Shown: positions 1 through 8,423 of the stretch, one piece after another
How the letters are laid out: each line of letters opens with the position of its first letter
Position numbering within the stretch: position 1 is the stretch's first letter
DNA from: Methanomicrobiales archaeon
Lineage (GTDB): Archaea > Halobacteriota > Methanomicrobia > Methanomicrobiales > Methanospirillaceae
NCBI GenBank assembly: GCA_026394715.1
Contig: JAPKXR010000176.1
Location: 1 to 32,240, forward strand
DNA: 32,240 nucleotides
Direction: 5' to 3'
Position numbers and translations under genes: made by a program
Notes under the pieces: model-generated
Seen by the model: only the letters and a program-made list of their open reading frames with translations
Database searches by the model: none
Told to the model about the DNA's origin: nothing

Positions 1-367
1 CTTGAAGTACCCTCTGCAGGGCGGGATCGCTCACCGGGTAACGCAACCGGATCTTCCGGCCATCATATATGCCGGCCAGTGTATAGGTGACCTCAGCCGC
101 GCTCGGCTTTCCTTGGTCGGCGTGCAGGCGCTGGGTCACGAGATCGGGTATTGTGCGCATGAGAGCGCCGAGTAAGGTGATCTCATGCGCATCGGGAATA
201 CTGACGCTGCCAGGCGGCTGCACCTTCATCACCAGCGGGTATCCTGTACGTTCTGCGGCGACCGCTACATCCTGGCGGGACTGGACAACCGAAAACAGGG
301 GTACGGGAATCCCATGATTTTTCAGCAGCCCGTACCCTTCCGCTTCTGAAAGCATCCTGCGAGTCAT
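1..367 (-). CDS. N-terminal part of a divergent ATP-grasp, acyl-CoA synthetase (ADP-forming) beta-like protein; runs off the window
   Basis: Reading the minus strand from ATG at 367 gives an open frame of 122 codons to the window edge. It starts MTRRMLSEAEGYGLLKNHGI and continues with IPVP and then GYPLVMKV. This opening (MLSEAEGY-LLK-x-GIPVP, then GYP-V-MKV) is that of the ATP-grasp subunit of NDP-forming acetyl-CoA synthetases, which make acetyl-CoA or acyl-CoA with ATP. An SD-like GGAG lies 8 bases before the ATG and supports the start. The HKSD-x-GGV segment that normally follows is not present; instead the sequence reads VQPPGSVSIPDAHE. The protein may therefore be a divergent or non-catalytic homologue. 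The C-terminal part is outside the window, so activity cannot be judged. Confidence 0.6.
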   Translation of the reverse strand, partial: MTRRMLSEAEGYGLLKNHGIPVPLFSVVQSRQDVAVAAERTGYPLVMKVQPPGSVSIPDAHEITLLGALMRTIPDLVTQRLHADQGKPSAAEVTYTLAGIYDGRKIRLRYPVSDPALQRVLQ

Positions 368-866
368 GTCACTAGCTCCATGGTTAGGTATACTCGGCTC
401 CGGGTTATCAGGTTATTTGATAAATGAAACCGATCACACCGGTCATGCCTTCTGTTGTACCGGGAGCTGATTAACGGACCTGCCAGGTGCTGGAACAGTT
501 ACCGTGCTCTTTTTGTTGCCAGCTCCGGTACGGTCACGGGGGACCCGGTCATGTTATTCATCGCAGGGAACCGGGACTATCTGTTAACCCATCTGCAACA
601 GGCCCCGCGAGAACATTATCCGGTGATGAGGGCCCTGAACTTTCTGCAGTATCCACGGCTGGTTTTGGGGAACAGGGCAGACGAGTATTCATCCCGTGCC
701 CTGCTTGTCGCGAGAAGCCCCCCAACCTTCACGTATTGGACGTATTCGGTTTTCTCTCACCCGTGCAGATGTTTGCATGGATGTGGGAAGCTTTATTTCC
801 CGTGGAATTCCGGGCATGCACAAGTATATGTGCTTGAACAACCTCGAGGAAGTAATTGGTGCGCAG
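368..866. other. Intergenic region between divergent genes
   Basis: About 500 bases separate the divergent starts of the ATP-grasp gene (minus) and ppsA (plus). Several open frames cross it on the plus strand, but none has a credible ribosome binding site or a recognisable product. The frame continuous with ppsA extends up to 696 but looks non-coding before 867. No clear TATA box was found; the ATTTATCAAAT stretch (minus strand, about 417-427) is only a weak candidate for the ATP-grasp gene. Confidence 0.5.
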
Positions 867-3146
867 ATGATGGAAAAGGCAGATATTTTATGGCTGGAGG
901 AGATCAGGAAGGAGGATATCGCAGCCGTAGGTGGAAAAGGGGCCTCACTCGGCGAGATGGCGGTAATCGGGCTCCCTGTACCGCGGGCATTCATCGTGAC
1001 AAGTTATGCATTCCGCAGGTTCTTAATCGAGAACCAGCTGGAAAAGATGCTGATTAAGAATTTCGAGAACCTGGATGTAGAAAATAATGCAGCCCTTGAA
1101 CATGCAGCTGAACTGGCAAAAGATGCGGTCATGAAGGCCTCGATCCCTTCAACGCTTGTTGATCACATCCGTGAAGCCTACCAGCTGATGGACTCGGGAA
1201 TGATGGTCGTCGCGGTTCGGTCAAGTGCCACCGCAGAAGACCTGCCTGATGCCAGCTTTGCCGGGCAGCAGGAGACCTACCTCAATATCAAGGGTATCAA
1301 TAACCTGCTTACGGCAGTCCGGATGTGCTGGGCTTCACTGTACGGGGCCCGGGCAATTTATTACCGGTCAAAGCAGGGGTTCGATGACAATACCGTGAAT
1401 ATCGCAGTCGTCGTACAGCAACTGGTCAATTCGGAGAAAGCGGGTGTGATGTTTACCAACCACCCGGTGACCGGCGAGCCGCTCACCATGATCGAAGGGT
1501 CCTGGGGGCTTGGTGAATCGGTCGTTTCCGGCTCCGTATCACCGGATAAATACATTGTTGACCAGCGTGGAGAGAAGGTCATTGACAGGATGGTCTCGAA
1601 CAAGAAGATCGAGATCGTCGCCGAGGGGACACATGGGACGAAGGTAATCCCGGTTTCACCGGAGCGGCAGGATATGCAGGTATTATCTGACGAGGAAGTA
1701 CTAAGGCTCGCAATGTTTGGCAAGATTGCCGGGAACCATTACGGGACACCCCAGGATATCGAGTGGGCGGTCGTGGGAAAAACTTTTTATATCCTCCAGT
1801 CCCGGCCGATTACGACGATAAAACAAAAAGGAACTGAAAAATCTGAGGATAGATCAGAGCCGGGGACCGGGTCTATTATTGTCAGGGGGCAGGGCGCATC
1901 CCCGGGGATTGCGTCGGGGAAGGTCGTTATTGTCCGCGATGCAAAGGACACCAGCGCTGTTTCTGAAGGGGACATCATGGTCACGAAGATGACCAACCCG
2001 GACATGGTCCCGGCAATGAAAAAAGTCTCGGCGATTGTGACCGATGAAGGTGGGATGACCTGCCATGCCGCAATTGTCAGCCGGGAGCTTGGTACACCGG
2101 CGATTGTCGGCACGAAAACCGGGACGACGACGTTACAGCCAGGCCAGCTGGTTACGGTCGATGGTGAGAAGGGATTTGTGTACGAAGGGGCCAATGCCGT
2201 GAAACAGGCCCCGTTGCCAACTAAGGCAGTTATCCAGTCTTCGCCCGTGATCACCGCTACCTCGGTGAAGGTAAATGTCTCTATTCCCGAAGCAGCGACC
2301 CGGGCTGCGGCAACAGGTGCCGACGGAGTGGGCCTTCTCAGGATTGAGCATCTAATCCTTGGCCTGGGTAAGACACCCGGGTGGTACATCACCAGTCACA
2401 AGGAGACAGAGTTCGTACAGGAGCTCTACGACGGCATAAAAATCGTCCTCGACGCATTTTACGGGAAGCCGGTCTGGGTCAGGACACTCGATGCACCAAC
2501 GGATGAATTCCGGAACATGGCCGGCGGGGAGAACGAACCGATCGAGCACAACCCGATGCTCGGCTGGAGAGGAGTCCGCAGGGACCTCCAGAGCCCGGAC
2601 CAGTTCAGGCTCCAGGTCGAGGCATTCCTGCGCCTCTGGGAAGATGGTTACTCAAATCTCGGGGTCATGTTCCCGATGGTCTCGCACCCTGACCAGTTTG
2701 TTGCCGCAAAATCGATGATGAAAGAGTGGGGTGTTGATGTTGACCATGTGGCCCTCGGGATCATGATCGAGATCCCGGCCAGCGCAATTCTCATCAAAGA
2801 ATTCATTGAAGCCGGTATTAATTTTGCCTCGTTCGGTACCAATGACCTTGTCCAGTACACCCTCGCGATCGACCGGAACAATGAAAATGTCGCCTGGATG
2901 GCTGACTCGAAACACCCGGCAGTCCTCAGCCTGATCCATGATGCCATCCAGACCTGCAATGAATATGGAGTGGAGTGTTCCATCTGTGGCCAGGCGGGCT
3001 CAGAACCTTCAATGGTACAGTGGCTTGTGGAGCATGGTATCAGCAGCGTATCAGCCAATATCGATGCCATCGCAAAGATCCGCGAGACGGTTGCCCGGAC
3101 AGAGCGAAAGATTATCCTCGAGAGTGCGAGAAGCCGGGATGTATAA
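867..3146 (+). CDS. ppsA: Phosphoenolpyruvate synthase (pyruvate, water dikinase)
   Basis: Converts pyruvate, ATP and water to PEP, AMP and phosphate, the entry step of gluconeogenesis from acetyl-CoA-derived pyruvate. The 759-aa product has the three expected domains: N-terminal ATP-binding domain (about 1-330, with VGGKGASLGEMA and VRSSATAEDLPDASFAGQQE), the swivelling phosphohistidine domain (about 380-465, GGMTCHAAIVSRELGTPAIV with His400 as phosphoryl carrier) and the C-terminal PEP/pyruvate TIM barrel (about 480-755). The barrel carries the catalytic cysteine in CSICGQAGSEPS (Cys707). The frame is open further upstream, but 867 is chosen because GGTG lies five bases before it and the family starts close to ILWLEEI. 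The neighbouring ATG at 870 is equally possible. Length is normal for archaeal PpsA. It appears monocistronic and is followed by T-runs. Confidence 0.95.
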   Translation: MMEKADILWLEEIRKEDIAAVGGKGASLGEMAVIGLPVPRAFIVTSYAFRRFLIENQLEKMLIKNFENLDVENNAALEHAAELAKDAVMKASIPSTLVDHIREAYQLMDSGMMVVAVRSSATAEDLPDASFAGQQETYLNIKGINNLLTAVRMCWASLYGARAIYYRSKQGFDDNTVNIAVVVQQLVNSEKAGVMFTNHPVTGEPLTMIEGSWGLGESVVSGSVSPDKYIVDQRGEKVIDRMVSNKKIEIVAEGTHGTKVIPVSPERQDMQVLSDEEVLRLAMFGKIAGNHYGTPQDIEWAVVGKTFYILQSRPITTIKQKGTEKSEDRSEPGTGSIIVRGQGASPGIASGKVVIVRDAKDTSAVSEGDIMVTKMTNPDMVPAMKKVSAIVTDEGGMTCHAAIVSRELGTPAIVGTKTGTTTLQPGQLVTVDGEKGFVYEGANAVKQAPLPTKAVIQSSPVITATSVKVNVSIPEAATRAAATGADGVGLLRIEHLILGLGKTPGWYITSHKETEFVQELYDGIKIVLDAFYGKPVWVRTLDAPTDEFRNMAGGENEPIEHNPMLGWRGVRRDLQSPDQFRLQVEAFLRLWEDGYSNLGVMFPMVSHPDQFVAAKSMMKEWGVDVDHVALGIMIEIPASAILIKEFIEAGINFASFGTNDLVQYTLAIDRNNENVAWMADSKHPAVLSLIHDAIQTCNEYGVECSICGQAGSEPSMVQWLVEHGISSVSANIDAIAKIRETVARTERKIILESARSRDV

Positions 3147-3169
3147 GAAACGTTGCGACCGGCACGCTC

Positions 3170-3204
3170 ATTTTTTTCTCTCCTGGCAGTGGCAGATTTT
3201 TTTA
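3170..3204 (+). terminator. Probable T-run terminator of ppsA
   Basis: Two runs of seven T on the plus strand, at 3171-3177 and about 3197-3203, lie 25-57 bases after the ppsA stop. Archaeal transcription commonly ends at such T-runs without a strong hairpin. Confidence 0.5.
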
Positions 3205-3565
3205 TTATTAGCCCGGTGATTGTGCGGCAGGCTTACCAGGCAGCCTATGGTCCCCGGTGGATCAACCGGCAGGATATTCGTCTGGTGCAACGGATCGGGC
3301 GTATCCTCCTTCCAACGGACGGATAACCCGGGTACTATCACCCCCGGCGGCGGGGCTTCTCCTTCTCCGGGTTAGCGTGAGTACCGGCTCTTTTGGTGCG
3401 ACCGTGGGCATGCCAGCCGCGAAGTTACACCGGTGAAGACCGGGACCAGAGTTCGCCTTGTTATCATCTGTTATGTGAGTGATATCGGCCTGCCCATGTA
3501 AAAATAAAGCGGGCCTGGGACCAAAATAGTCCTTTACGTCCGATACCTGGTGGTTTTCATGCCTT
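3205..3565. other. Intergenic region between the convergent ends of ppsA and the methionine synthase gene
   Basis: This gap holds no convincing gene. A short plus-strand frame of about 38 codons starting GTG near 3219 (reads QAYQAAYGPRWINRQ) has a protein-like composition but is too short to assign; it may be a remnant. A minus-strand frame at 3262-3588 overlaps the end of the methionine synthase gene and has a low-complexity Arg/Pro-rich composition. A five-T run on the minus strand (3500-3504) could end methionine synthase transcripts. Confidence 0.4.
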
Positions 3566-4471
3566 TCAAAGGGATTTCCGGACCTCACGGGTCGCTTCTA
3601 CCATGTTGCTCAATTTCCCGAAAGCGGCTTCCCGGGTGCGCATCCTCATGCCGCAGTCCGGGTCGATGAGCATAGTACCAGGCCCGAATACTTCAATCCC
3701 CTGCTCGATACGTTTCCGGATCTCGCTAACCGGTTCGATAGTATCCGTGGATGAATCGACACAACCATAGCCGAGCATCCGCCCGCCAAGGTCTCGTGAG
3801 CTGAAAAGTTCAAGGTTGCCATGATTGTTTGAAAACTCAAAATCAAGAATATTCACCGGGAATTTTATGATTTCATCGATGACCCCTGACAGGTTTCCAC
3901 ATACATGCATGCAGGTGGGTATTCTGACGGAGGAGGCGATCTGTTGAATTGCCTTTCTCCCGACGTTGAGGTCCGCGGTACCGGTCGACAGGATTGGTTC
4001 GTCAAGCTGGAGGATGGTAACCCCAAGGGATTCAAGAGCTTTTGCCTCCCCGATAAACGCGGAAGCGATATCCATCGCAAGTTCATCCCGGTCCCGGTAC
4101 ATCGGTGTGGAAAGGTGGAGCCCGTGGGCGAGTGTAGACGGTCCGGTAATAATACCTTTTACCATGGGTTTGATCGAATGGGCAAATTTGACATCCCCAA
4201 TGGAAATCGGTGATGAGGGGGCCTGTACTTTCCCGTTCACCTCCTGCCCTTTGATGCCTGGCACGGTCCCGGTAAATGCCTGGATCATGTCCCCCCTGAC
4301 CTGACCGTCAGAGATAATATCGATCCCGGCTTTGACCTGGTCATCCACGGCGGTTTTCACCGCAGAATGCAGGGGGTCTAATAACGACCGTAACCCGTGG
4401 CCGGGGATCGCGGGGTAACTTCCGACCACGGTGGTTGGCAGGATTATTCCATAGGGCAGGTCTTTGTTCAT
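3566..4471 (-). CDS. mesA: Folate-independent (MesA-type) methionine synthase, archaeal core-MetE protein
   Basis: Transfers a methyl group to L-homocysteine to make methionine. Archaeal core MetE proteins lack the N-terminal folate half and use a methylated corrinoid protein as donor. The 301-aa product is one TIM barrel starting with TTVVGSYP. The zinc ligands of the MetE family are all visible: His189 and Cys191 in MHVCGN, Glu212 in LDFEFSNN, Cys273 in IDPDCGMR. Other family motifs are ISDGQVRGDM (54-62), GIITGPSTLA and QLDEPILSTG. The DPDCGMR...KLSNMVEAT ending closely matches the methanogen proteins called MesA. The frame extends five codons upstream to 4486, but GGAGG eight bases before 4471 favours 4471. 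No methionine-pathway neighbours are present. Confidence 0.9.
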   Translation of the reverse strand: MNKDLPYGIILPTTVVGSYPAIPGHGLRSLLDPLHSAVKTAVDDQVKAGIDIISDGQVRGDMIQAFTGTVPGIKGQEVNGKVQAPSSPISIGDVKFAHSIKPMVKGIITGPSTLAHGLHLSTPMYRDRDELAMDIASAFIGEAKALESLGVTILQLDEPILSTGTADLNVGRKAIQQIASSVRIPTCMHVCGNLSGVIDEIIKFPVNILDFEFSNNHGNLELFSSRDLGGRMLGYGCVDSSTDTIEPVSEIRKRIEQGIEVFGPGTMLIDPDCGMRMRTREAAFGKLSNMVEATREVRKSL

Positions 4472-5185
4472 GCCACAGGCCTCCATCGGTCCCCTGGGAA
4501 ACGTACCTCATCGCGGAGATCGGCGTAGGCACGGGCCGTCATCGCCAGCCGGCCTGCCCCACGATTCCGCGTTCCGTTTCCTTCCCCACACCCGGGTCCC
4601 TGCATCAGTCCCGTTCTGGTCCCGGACCGATCAGGTGTTGAGACTTCATCTCTCTCTCTGTCTTGTGATGGTACCATACTATCAATCACCCTTTAAGAAA
4701 TGAGCAGTCCTGTTTTACGAGAGGCCGGGGAATGCCCGCGGCCCCATCGTTGCAGCCATTCATCCCAACAGGACGCCCAACTATCAGATTTCGTGAATTT
4801 CTGCTACCGTTACAATAAATCATTTGGAATTCCACGTTAGACTCTCTATACATCCGGACTATGGGATATAGTTTGCCCAACGGGCCACTAAATTTCCCTA
4901 ATCATCCCCTCCTGAAAAAAAGGGCCATTCATTTCTGATCCGGGCATTAATTCAACTCAGGTCAACCTGAGAGAGAAATCCAGACCTATTCCAGCCACTT
5001 TATTCCAAAAATAAGGGGATATTCTCATGGCACCACCCAATTCACTATCCCTCCTCCTGCAAGGGCCCTGATTTTTGGGTTGGTACTGCCACCATTCCAC
5101 CCAGTTTCTTGAAATAACCAGATATCTGCCATATTTTTAAAGAACCCTAATTCACCCTTCTTTCCTCGGTATCCGGGGCCTTAAT

Positions 5186-5204
5186 GTGCAGGGATTACCT
5201 GCAC
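5186..5204. repeat. Short inverted repeat (possible hairpin)
   Basis: GTGCAGG and CCTGCAC are perfect seven-base complements around a five-base loop (GATTA). No T-run follows, so it is not an obvious terminator, and no adjacent gene gives it a role. Confidence 0.35.
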
Positions 5205-5302
5205 CTACATTTACCAGGCATATGGCATAACCAGTAACGGGCGCACCAGCTAACTCTGAATTCCGACCACGCACGGATCGTTTGCATATTGTTGAAGAAT
5301 CC

Positions 5303-5335
5303 GTAAGACTTGTCTTACATGCATTATATTTTAAG
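5303..5335. promoter_or_regulatory. Palindrome next to a TATA-like element, possible operator
   Basis: GTAAGACTTGTCTTAC at 5303-5318 has perfect seven-base arms around a TT centre. On the minus strand it lies directly downstream of an AT-rich stretch (AAAATATAAT, about 5323-5332), where an archaeal repressor would block transcription start. No credible gene follows in either direction, so the target is unknown. Confidence 0.3.
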
Positions 5336-5790
5336 GCTATTTTCGGGAACCGAACAGTAAAATACGCCTTTTTTCGGGTAAGGGTGCGAGAGTCCACCTC
5401 TTAACGGGTCGGGCCGGTATCGTTCCCCAGCTCTATCCGTAACACTCCCGGGGGGTACCGGGCTCATGCAGGACCGTATTGATCGGCTTCCCCTTCCACC
5501 GGATGTTAATACATCATCCCGGATGGCACAAATGCGGCAGGATTATCGTTATGCAATGAACTCAAAACCACGGACGAAACATTCGGGCGAATCTTGAAAG
5601 AACAGGTCAGACCACTAGCCCTATCGCGATGATGCAGCATGGATAAAACCAATGACCGCGGTACTTACGTCCCATGGATACCAGGGTGACCTTGTCGAAT
5701 AGGTAAGAAAAAATGGAATTTCCCGGTTTTTGGAATATTAGAACCTGCGGATAGGCCCGCATCTTTCCGCGAGGTTGTTTTCGGCCCGGG

Positions 5791-6153
5791 TTATCCTGGT
5801 TGACCCCGGGGTTCGTCAATGTACTCAAGGTTGAACCGGTAGAGATGGGTAAACCCGCAATTCCTGCACCGGACCGTAAAATTCCTGCAGCCGATCGTTA
5901 CATCATGGGGTCCGGTTACCTTACACCGCCTGCAAAAAACCGTGGACACCAGGTCCCAGATATCAAAACATCCTGGCCTGATATAGTCCCCGGATTTACT
6001 AATATCTTCAATAATCGGGATATATGCCCTTGTAACCCTGCAATTATCACAGACAACCTGGGCACCGTTCGGGACTGCAGTGATGACCTGGTCAACATCC
6101 TTCTGGCAGTTGAAGCAGGTGGTCTGGTGACGCATCGTGATGAAATCTTCCAT
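5791..6153 (-). CDS. Small protein with four CxxC zinc-binding knuckles
   Basis: The 120-aa product has four Cys-x2-Cys pairs at residues 13/16 (CFNC), 35/38 (CDNC), 74/77 (CRRC) and 96/99 (CRNC), plus single cysteines at 62 and 89. This is the pattern of two zinc ribbons in tandem. Such small archaeal proteins may act in RNA, transcription or redox functions; the role here is unknown. It has no membrane segment. The start is uncertain: ATG at 6153 has no clear ribosome binding site, and an internal ATG at 6135 would remove six residues. The opposite strand also carries a long open frame, but it lacks family features, and the cysteine pattern argues for the minus strand. Confidence 0.65.
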   Translation of the reverse strand: MEDFITMRHQTTCFNCQKDVDQVITAVPNGAQVVCDNCRVTRAYIPIIEDISKSGDYIRPGCFDIWDLVSTVFCRRCKVTGPHDVTIGCRNFTVRCRNCGFTHLYRFNLEYIDEPRGQPG

Positions 6154-6194
6154 TCATCATACTCACAAGCGGGAGCATCGAAAGTATTGCAGTG

Positions 6195-6368
6195 ATGAAG
6201 GAGTGGCTGGACCGGGTACCTGGAAAGTACAACCTTGTTTATGACGCGGAAAAGCTCCCATTACCACCGGGCCAGTCAGCGGAAGTGCATTTCCGTTGCC
6301 GAAAACCTGGCAGGACCCCTAATCAGGATACTTTTAATGCAGGAAGCCGAATGTTTTGTTTGGAATGA
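6195..6368 (+). CDS. Possible 57-aa protein of unknown function
   Basis: Frame starting MKEWLDRVPGKYNLVYD, with a protein-like composition (LPLPPGQSAEVHFRCRKPG) and a stop 41 bases before the next gene. No ribosome binding site is visible and I do not recognise a family. It may be a real small gene, a decayed remnant or chance. Confidence 0.22.
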   Translation: MKEWLDRVPGKYNLVYDAEKLPLPPGQSAEVHFRCRKPGRTPNQDTFNAGSRMFCLE

Positions 6369-6409
6369 CTGCCTGCAGTCAGTCATACCATCGTACAGCG
6401 GGGTGAACC

Positions 6410-6610
6410 ATGCTTGAAAAGGCACTGGTCCTGACAGATTTTTCGTTCTATTCAAGGCGTTTATTGGACTGCATTACGGGCATCCAGGGGATTTCTGAGA
6501 TGGTTCTCATGCATGTAATCGAGGAGGTCAGATCTCCGATGGGGTCTGAAACGGTGGAGGGATTTTCCATTCTCGCTTACCGGAAAAATCCCCGAAACAG
6601 TCCGTTTTAG
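6410..6610 (+). pseudogene. Truncated universal stress protein (UspA-family) fragment
   Basis: The 66-aa frame starts MLEKALVLTDFSFYSRRLLD and continues MVLMHVIEE. This is the first beta strand, first helix and second strand of a UspA-type nucleotide-binding fold (ALVLTDFS... then LMHVIEE). Complete Usp domains are about 140 aa. Here the frame stops after about 65 residues, and the glycine-rich nucleotide-binding motif (G-x2-G-x9-G-S/T) is absent. A good ribosome binding site (GGGGTGA three bases before ATG) suggests that an intact gene once started here. No continuation in the other frames up to 6776 looks like the missing half. Confidence 0.6.
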
Positions 6611-6776
6611 GAAAGGGAATATGCACCGGCATGTCGCCCCGTTTGCGAAAATTCGGATAGGATTGCACAGCCATCACAGGCCCCCGATCATTTATTTGGA
6701 TTTCCATTTTGCCACATCATGTATGCCATCAGGCCTGAAAAACACCGTCATAACACATTTATGATGCTTGTTTTTT

Positions 6777-8423
6777 TCATGATAGCGGGGAAAATGGGGT
6801 TTCCTTCACACCGCCTGTCCGCCACATACCTTTCGGCACCGATATCTCGAACCGTGCTCCCTTCCCCGGCTCTCCTGCCTCTCTGATGGTGATGCCGGTG
6901 ATATCGAGGATCTCACGGATAAAGAAGAGCCCCCGCACCGAAGCACGGGCACTCCCGCCGCGTAAAAAGATCAGCTCCTTCTTCTCCTGCGGGATACCAG
7001 GACCATTATCTTCGAAGACGATGACCACCCCGTCCGGGGTCGCCCGGTACGCGGCCCGGATCCGGGTGACATGGTCCCCGTGCGCGATCGAGTTCTCGAA
7101 GAGGCCCTGAAACGCCTTCTCCAGCAGGGGATCGGCAAAGATCTCAAGGGTTTCTGTTTCCAGACTGTGCTGTATTTCCCCAATGGAGATATGGGAAAGC
7201 CCGAACAACAGTACCATGTTCACGTTCTGCCATGACGGAGGTTTTGCGCCCATATCCTGGTAATCTTTGGAAATTTCAGTAATCTCGTTGATGGACCGGA
7301 CCGACTGCTCAATTTTTTGTATGCCCGCAAGAGTACTTTCCTGCCCAGCTGCTTGTTTTTTTGCCAGTTCAAGGTAACTGTTCAGGATAAATACCTGGTT
7401 GACAAGATCCCTTCGTGTCAGGTCGGAAAGGACATTGAGTTTCTGGTTGACCCGGACAAGGGTATCTTCTGCGAGTTTCCGACCGGTGATGTCGGTACAA
7501 AAACCCAGGTACCGATTATCCGGCAACTGTACGGCATTTAAGATGACCGACAATGAATCGCCATTCTTTTTTACCAGCATCGCCTCTGTAGTCAGTGATC
7601 CGGTCTCCTTCAACTTCAAAAAGCCGGCGAAACGGCCCTTCCCGGTGCCGGCAGGGACGAGGTCACGAATAGAAAGGGTGAGGATCTCCTCGCGGGAATA
7701 GCCGAACATGGAACACGCAGATGGATTTGCGTCCTGGTAGTTGCCCTCCGTATCCACAATGAAGATCGCCTCGGGAGAATTATCGATATATGTCCTGTAC
7801 TTCTCCTCGCTCCCGCGAAGCGCCGCCTCACTGTTTTTCCGGGCTTCGATTTCTTCTTTTAAGTCTTCGAGCAGGTTAATCATCGCCGTCTTATTCTTCT
7901 CCAGTACCTGGTTTGTCTCCCCCAGCTCCATCTCGGCTTTTTTGCGTTCTGTCAGTTCTTTTTCCAGCTGCGATGTGCGGTCAACGACCAGTCCGGCAAG
8001 GCGTTCTTTTTCCCGCCACTCCCGTTCGCCTGCCGCCTTGATCTTCACCATCGCCCGTATCTGGGCAGTCAGCTCTGCTTCGTCGAACGGTTTGGAGATG
8101 AACGCCTCGCCCCCTACCTCCAGTGCCCGGATGCGGCTCTTCCTGTCATCTTTTAACGCAGTGAGAAAGACCACCGGGATGTGCGAAAGGTGCGGGTCAG
8201 CCTTCAATTGCCTGCAGACCTCAAAACCGTCCATGCCAGGCATGAGAATATCCAGCAGGACCACGTCGGGGTCCTTTTCACGTGCCAGTTCGATGCCGTG
8301 TCTGCCGTCTAATGCACTAAACACGCTGACGCCGGGAAAGGCATCAACAACGAAGGCGTTCAATGCCACCAGGTTGTCTTTGTTGTCATCGATGGCGACG
8401 ATTACCGGGCCGTTATGTTTCAT
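6777..8423 (-). CDS. REC-PAS protein with a degenerate histidine-kinase module lacking the H-box histidine
   Basis: The 548-aa product has a receiver domain (about 7-125; acidic pocket DDN, phospho-acceptor Asp58 in VVLLDILMPGMDG, Lys in SKPFDE), a coiled coil (130-205), a PAS domain (about 205-320) and a kinase-like module (325-535). The module differs from working kinases. The H box reads LTRRDLVNQ where an active neighbour has ITRHDINNQ, so Arg338 replaces the phospho-accepting His. The ATP-lid box reads GGSARASVRGLFF instead of GKNTGLGLA. The G1 motif (EDNGPGIP) and the N-box-like ENS are kept. It probably receives phosphate on the REC domain but cannot autophosphorylate. The start at 8423 overlaps the hybrid kinase gene upstream by 11 bases, with GAGGT five bases before the ATG, which indicates translational coupling. 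It is the last gene of a five-gene operon. A frame extension to 8495 lies inside the upstream gene. Confidence 0.85.
   Translation of the reverse strand: MKHNGPVIVAIDDNKDNLVALNAFVVDAFPGVSVFSALDGRHGIELAREKDPDVVLLDILMPGMDGFEVCRQLKADPHLSHIPVVFLTALKDDRKSRIRALEVGGEAFISKPFDEAELTAQIRAMVKIKAAGEREWREKERLAGLVVDRTSQLEKELTERKKAEMELGETNQVLEKNKTAMINLLEDLKEEIEARKNSEAALRGSEEKYRTYIDNSPEAIFIVDTEGNYQDANPSACSMFGYSREEILTLSIRDLVPAGTGKGRFAGFLKLKETGSLTTEAMLVKKNGDSLSVILNAVQLPDNRYLGFCTDITGRKLAEDTLVRVNQKLNVLSDLTRRDLVNQVFILNSYLELAKKQAAGQESTLAGIQKIEQSVRSINEITEISKDYQDMGAKPPSWQNVNMVLLFGLSHISIGEIQHSLETETLEIFADPLLEKAFQGLFENSIAHGDHVTRIRAAYRATPDGVVIVFEDNGPGIPQEKKELIFLRGGSARASVRGLFFIREILDITGITIREAGEPGKGARFEISVPKGMWRTGGVKETPFSPLS

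Larger units (their letters stand above)
4472..5790. other. Gene-poor region of about 1.3 kb
   Basis: No frame in this stretch has both a ribosome binding site and a recognisable product. Minus-strand frames at 4686-4880, 5152-5397 and 5607-5828 and a 43-codon plus frame at 5466-5597 look like chance. Features seen: a seven-base inverted repeat with five-base loop at 5186-5204 (GTGCAGG / CCTGCAC) and a near-perfect 16-base palindrome at 5303-5318 beside an AT-rich TATA-like stretch (listed separately). The region could hold an untranslated RNA or decayed genes, but nothing decisive is visible. Confidence 0.45.

Noticed and set aside
455-1057. Plus-strand frame of 200 codons before and across the start of ppsA
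   Set aside because: It runs into ppsA in another frame and has no recognisable domain.
3262-3588. Minus-strand frame of 108 codons overlapping the end of the methionine synthase gene
   Set aside because: Low-complexity Arg/Pro composition, no start signal, overlaps a well-supported gene in another frame.
5466-5597. 43-codon plus-strand frame in the gene-poor region
   Set aside because: Composition is protein-like, but it has no ribosome binding site and no recognisable family; chance is sufficient.
5800-6195. Plus-strand open frame of 131 codons opposite the zinc-ribbon gene
   Set aside because: No ribosome binding site or family feature; the opposite strand has four CxxC pairs.
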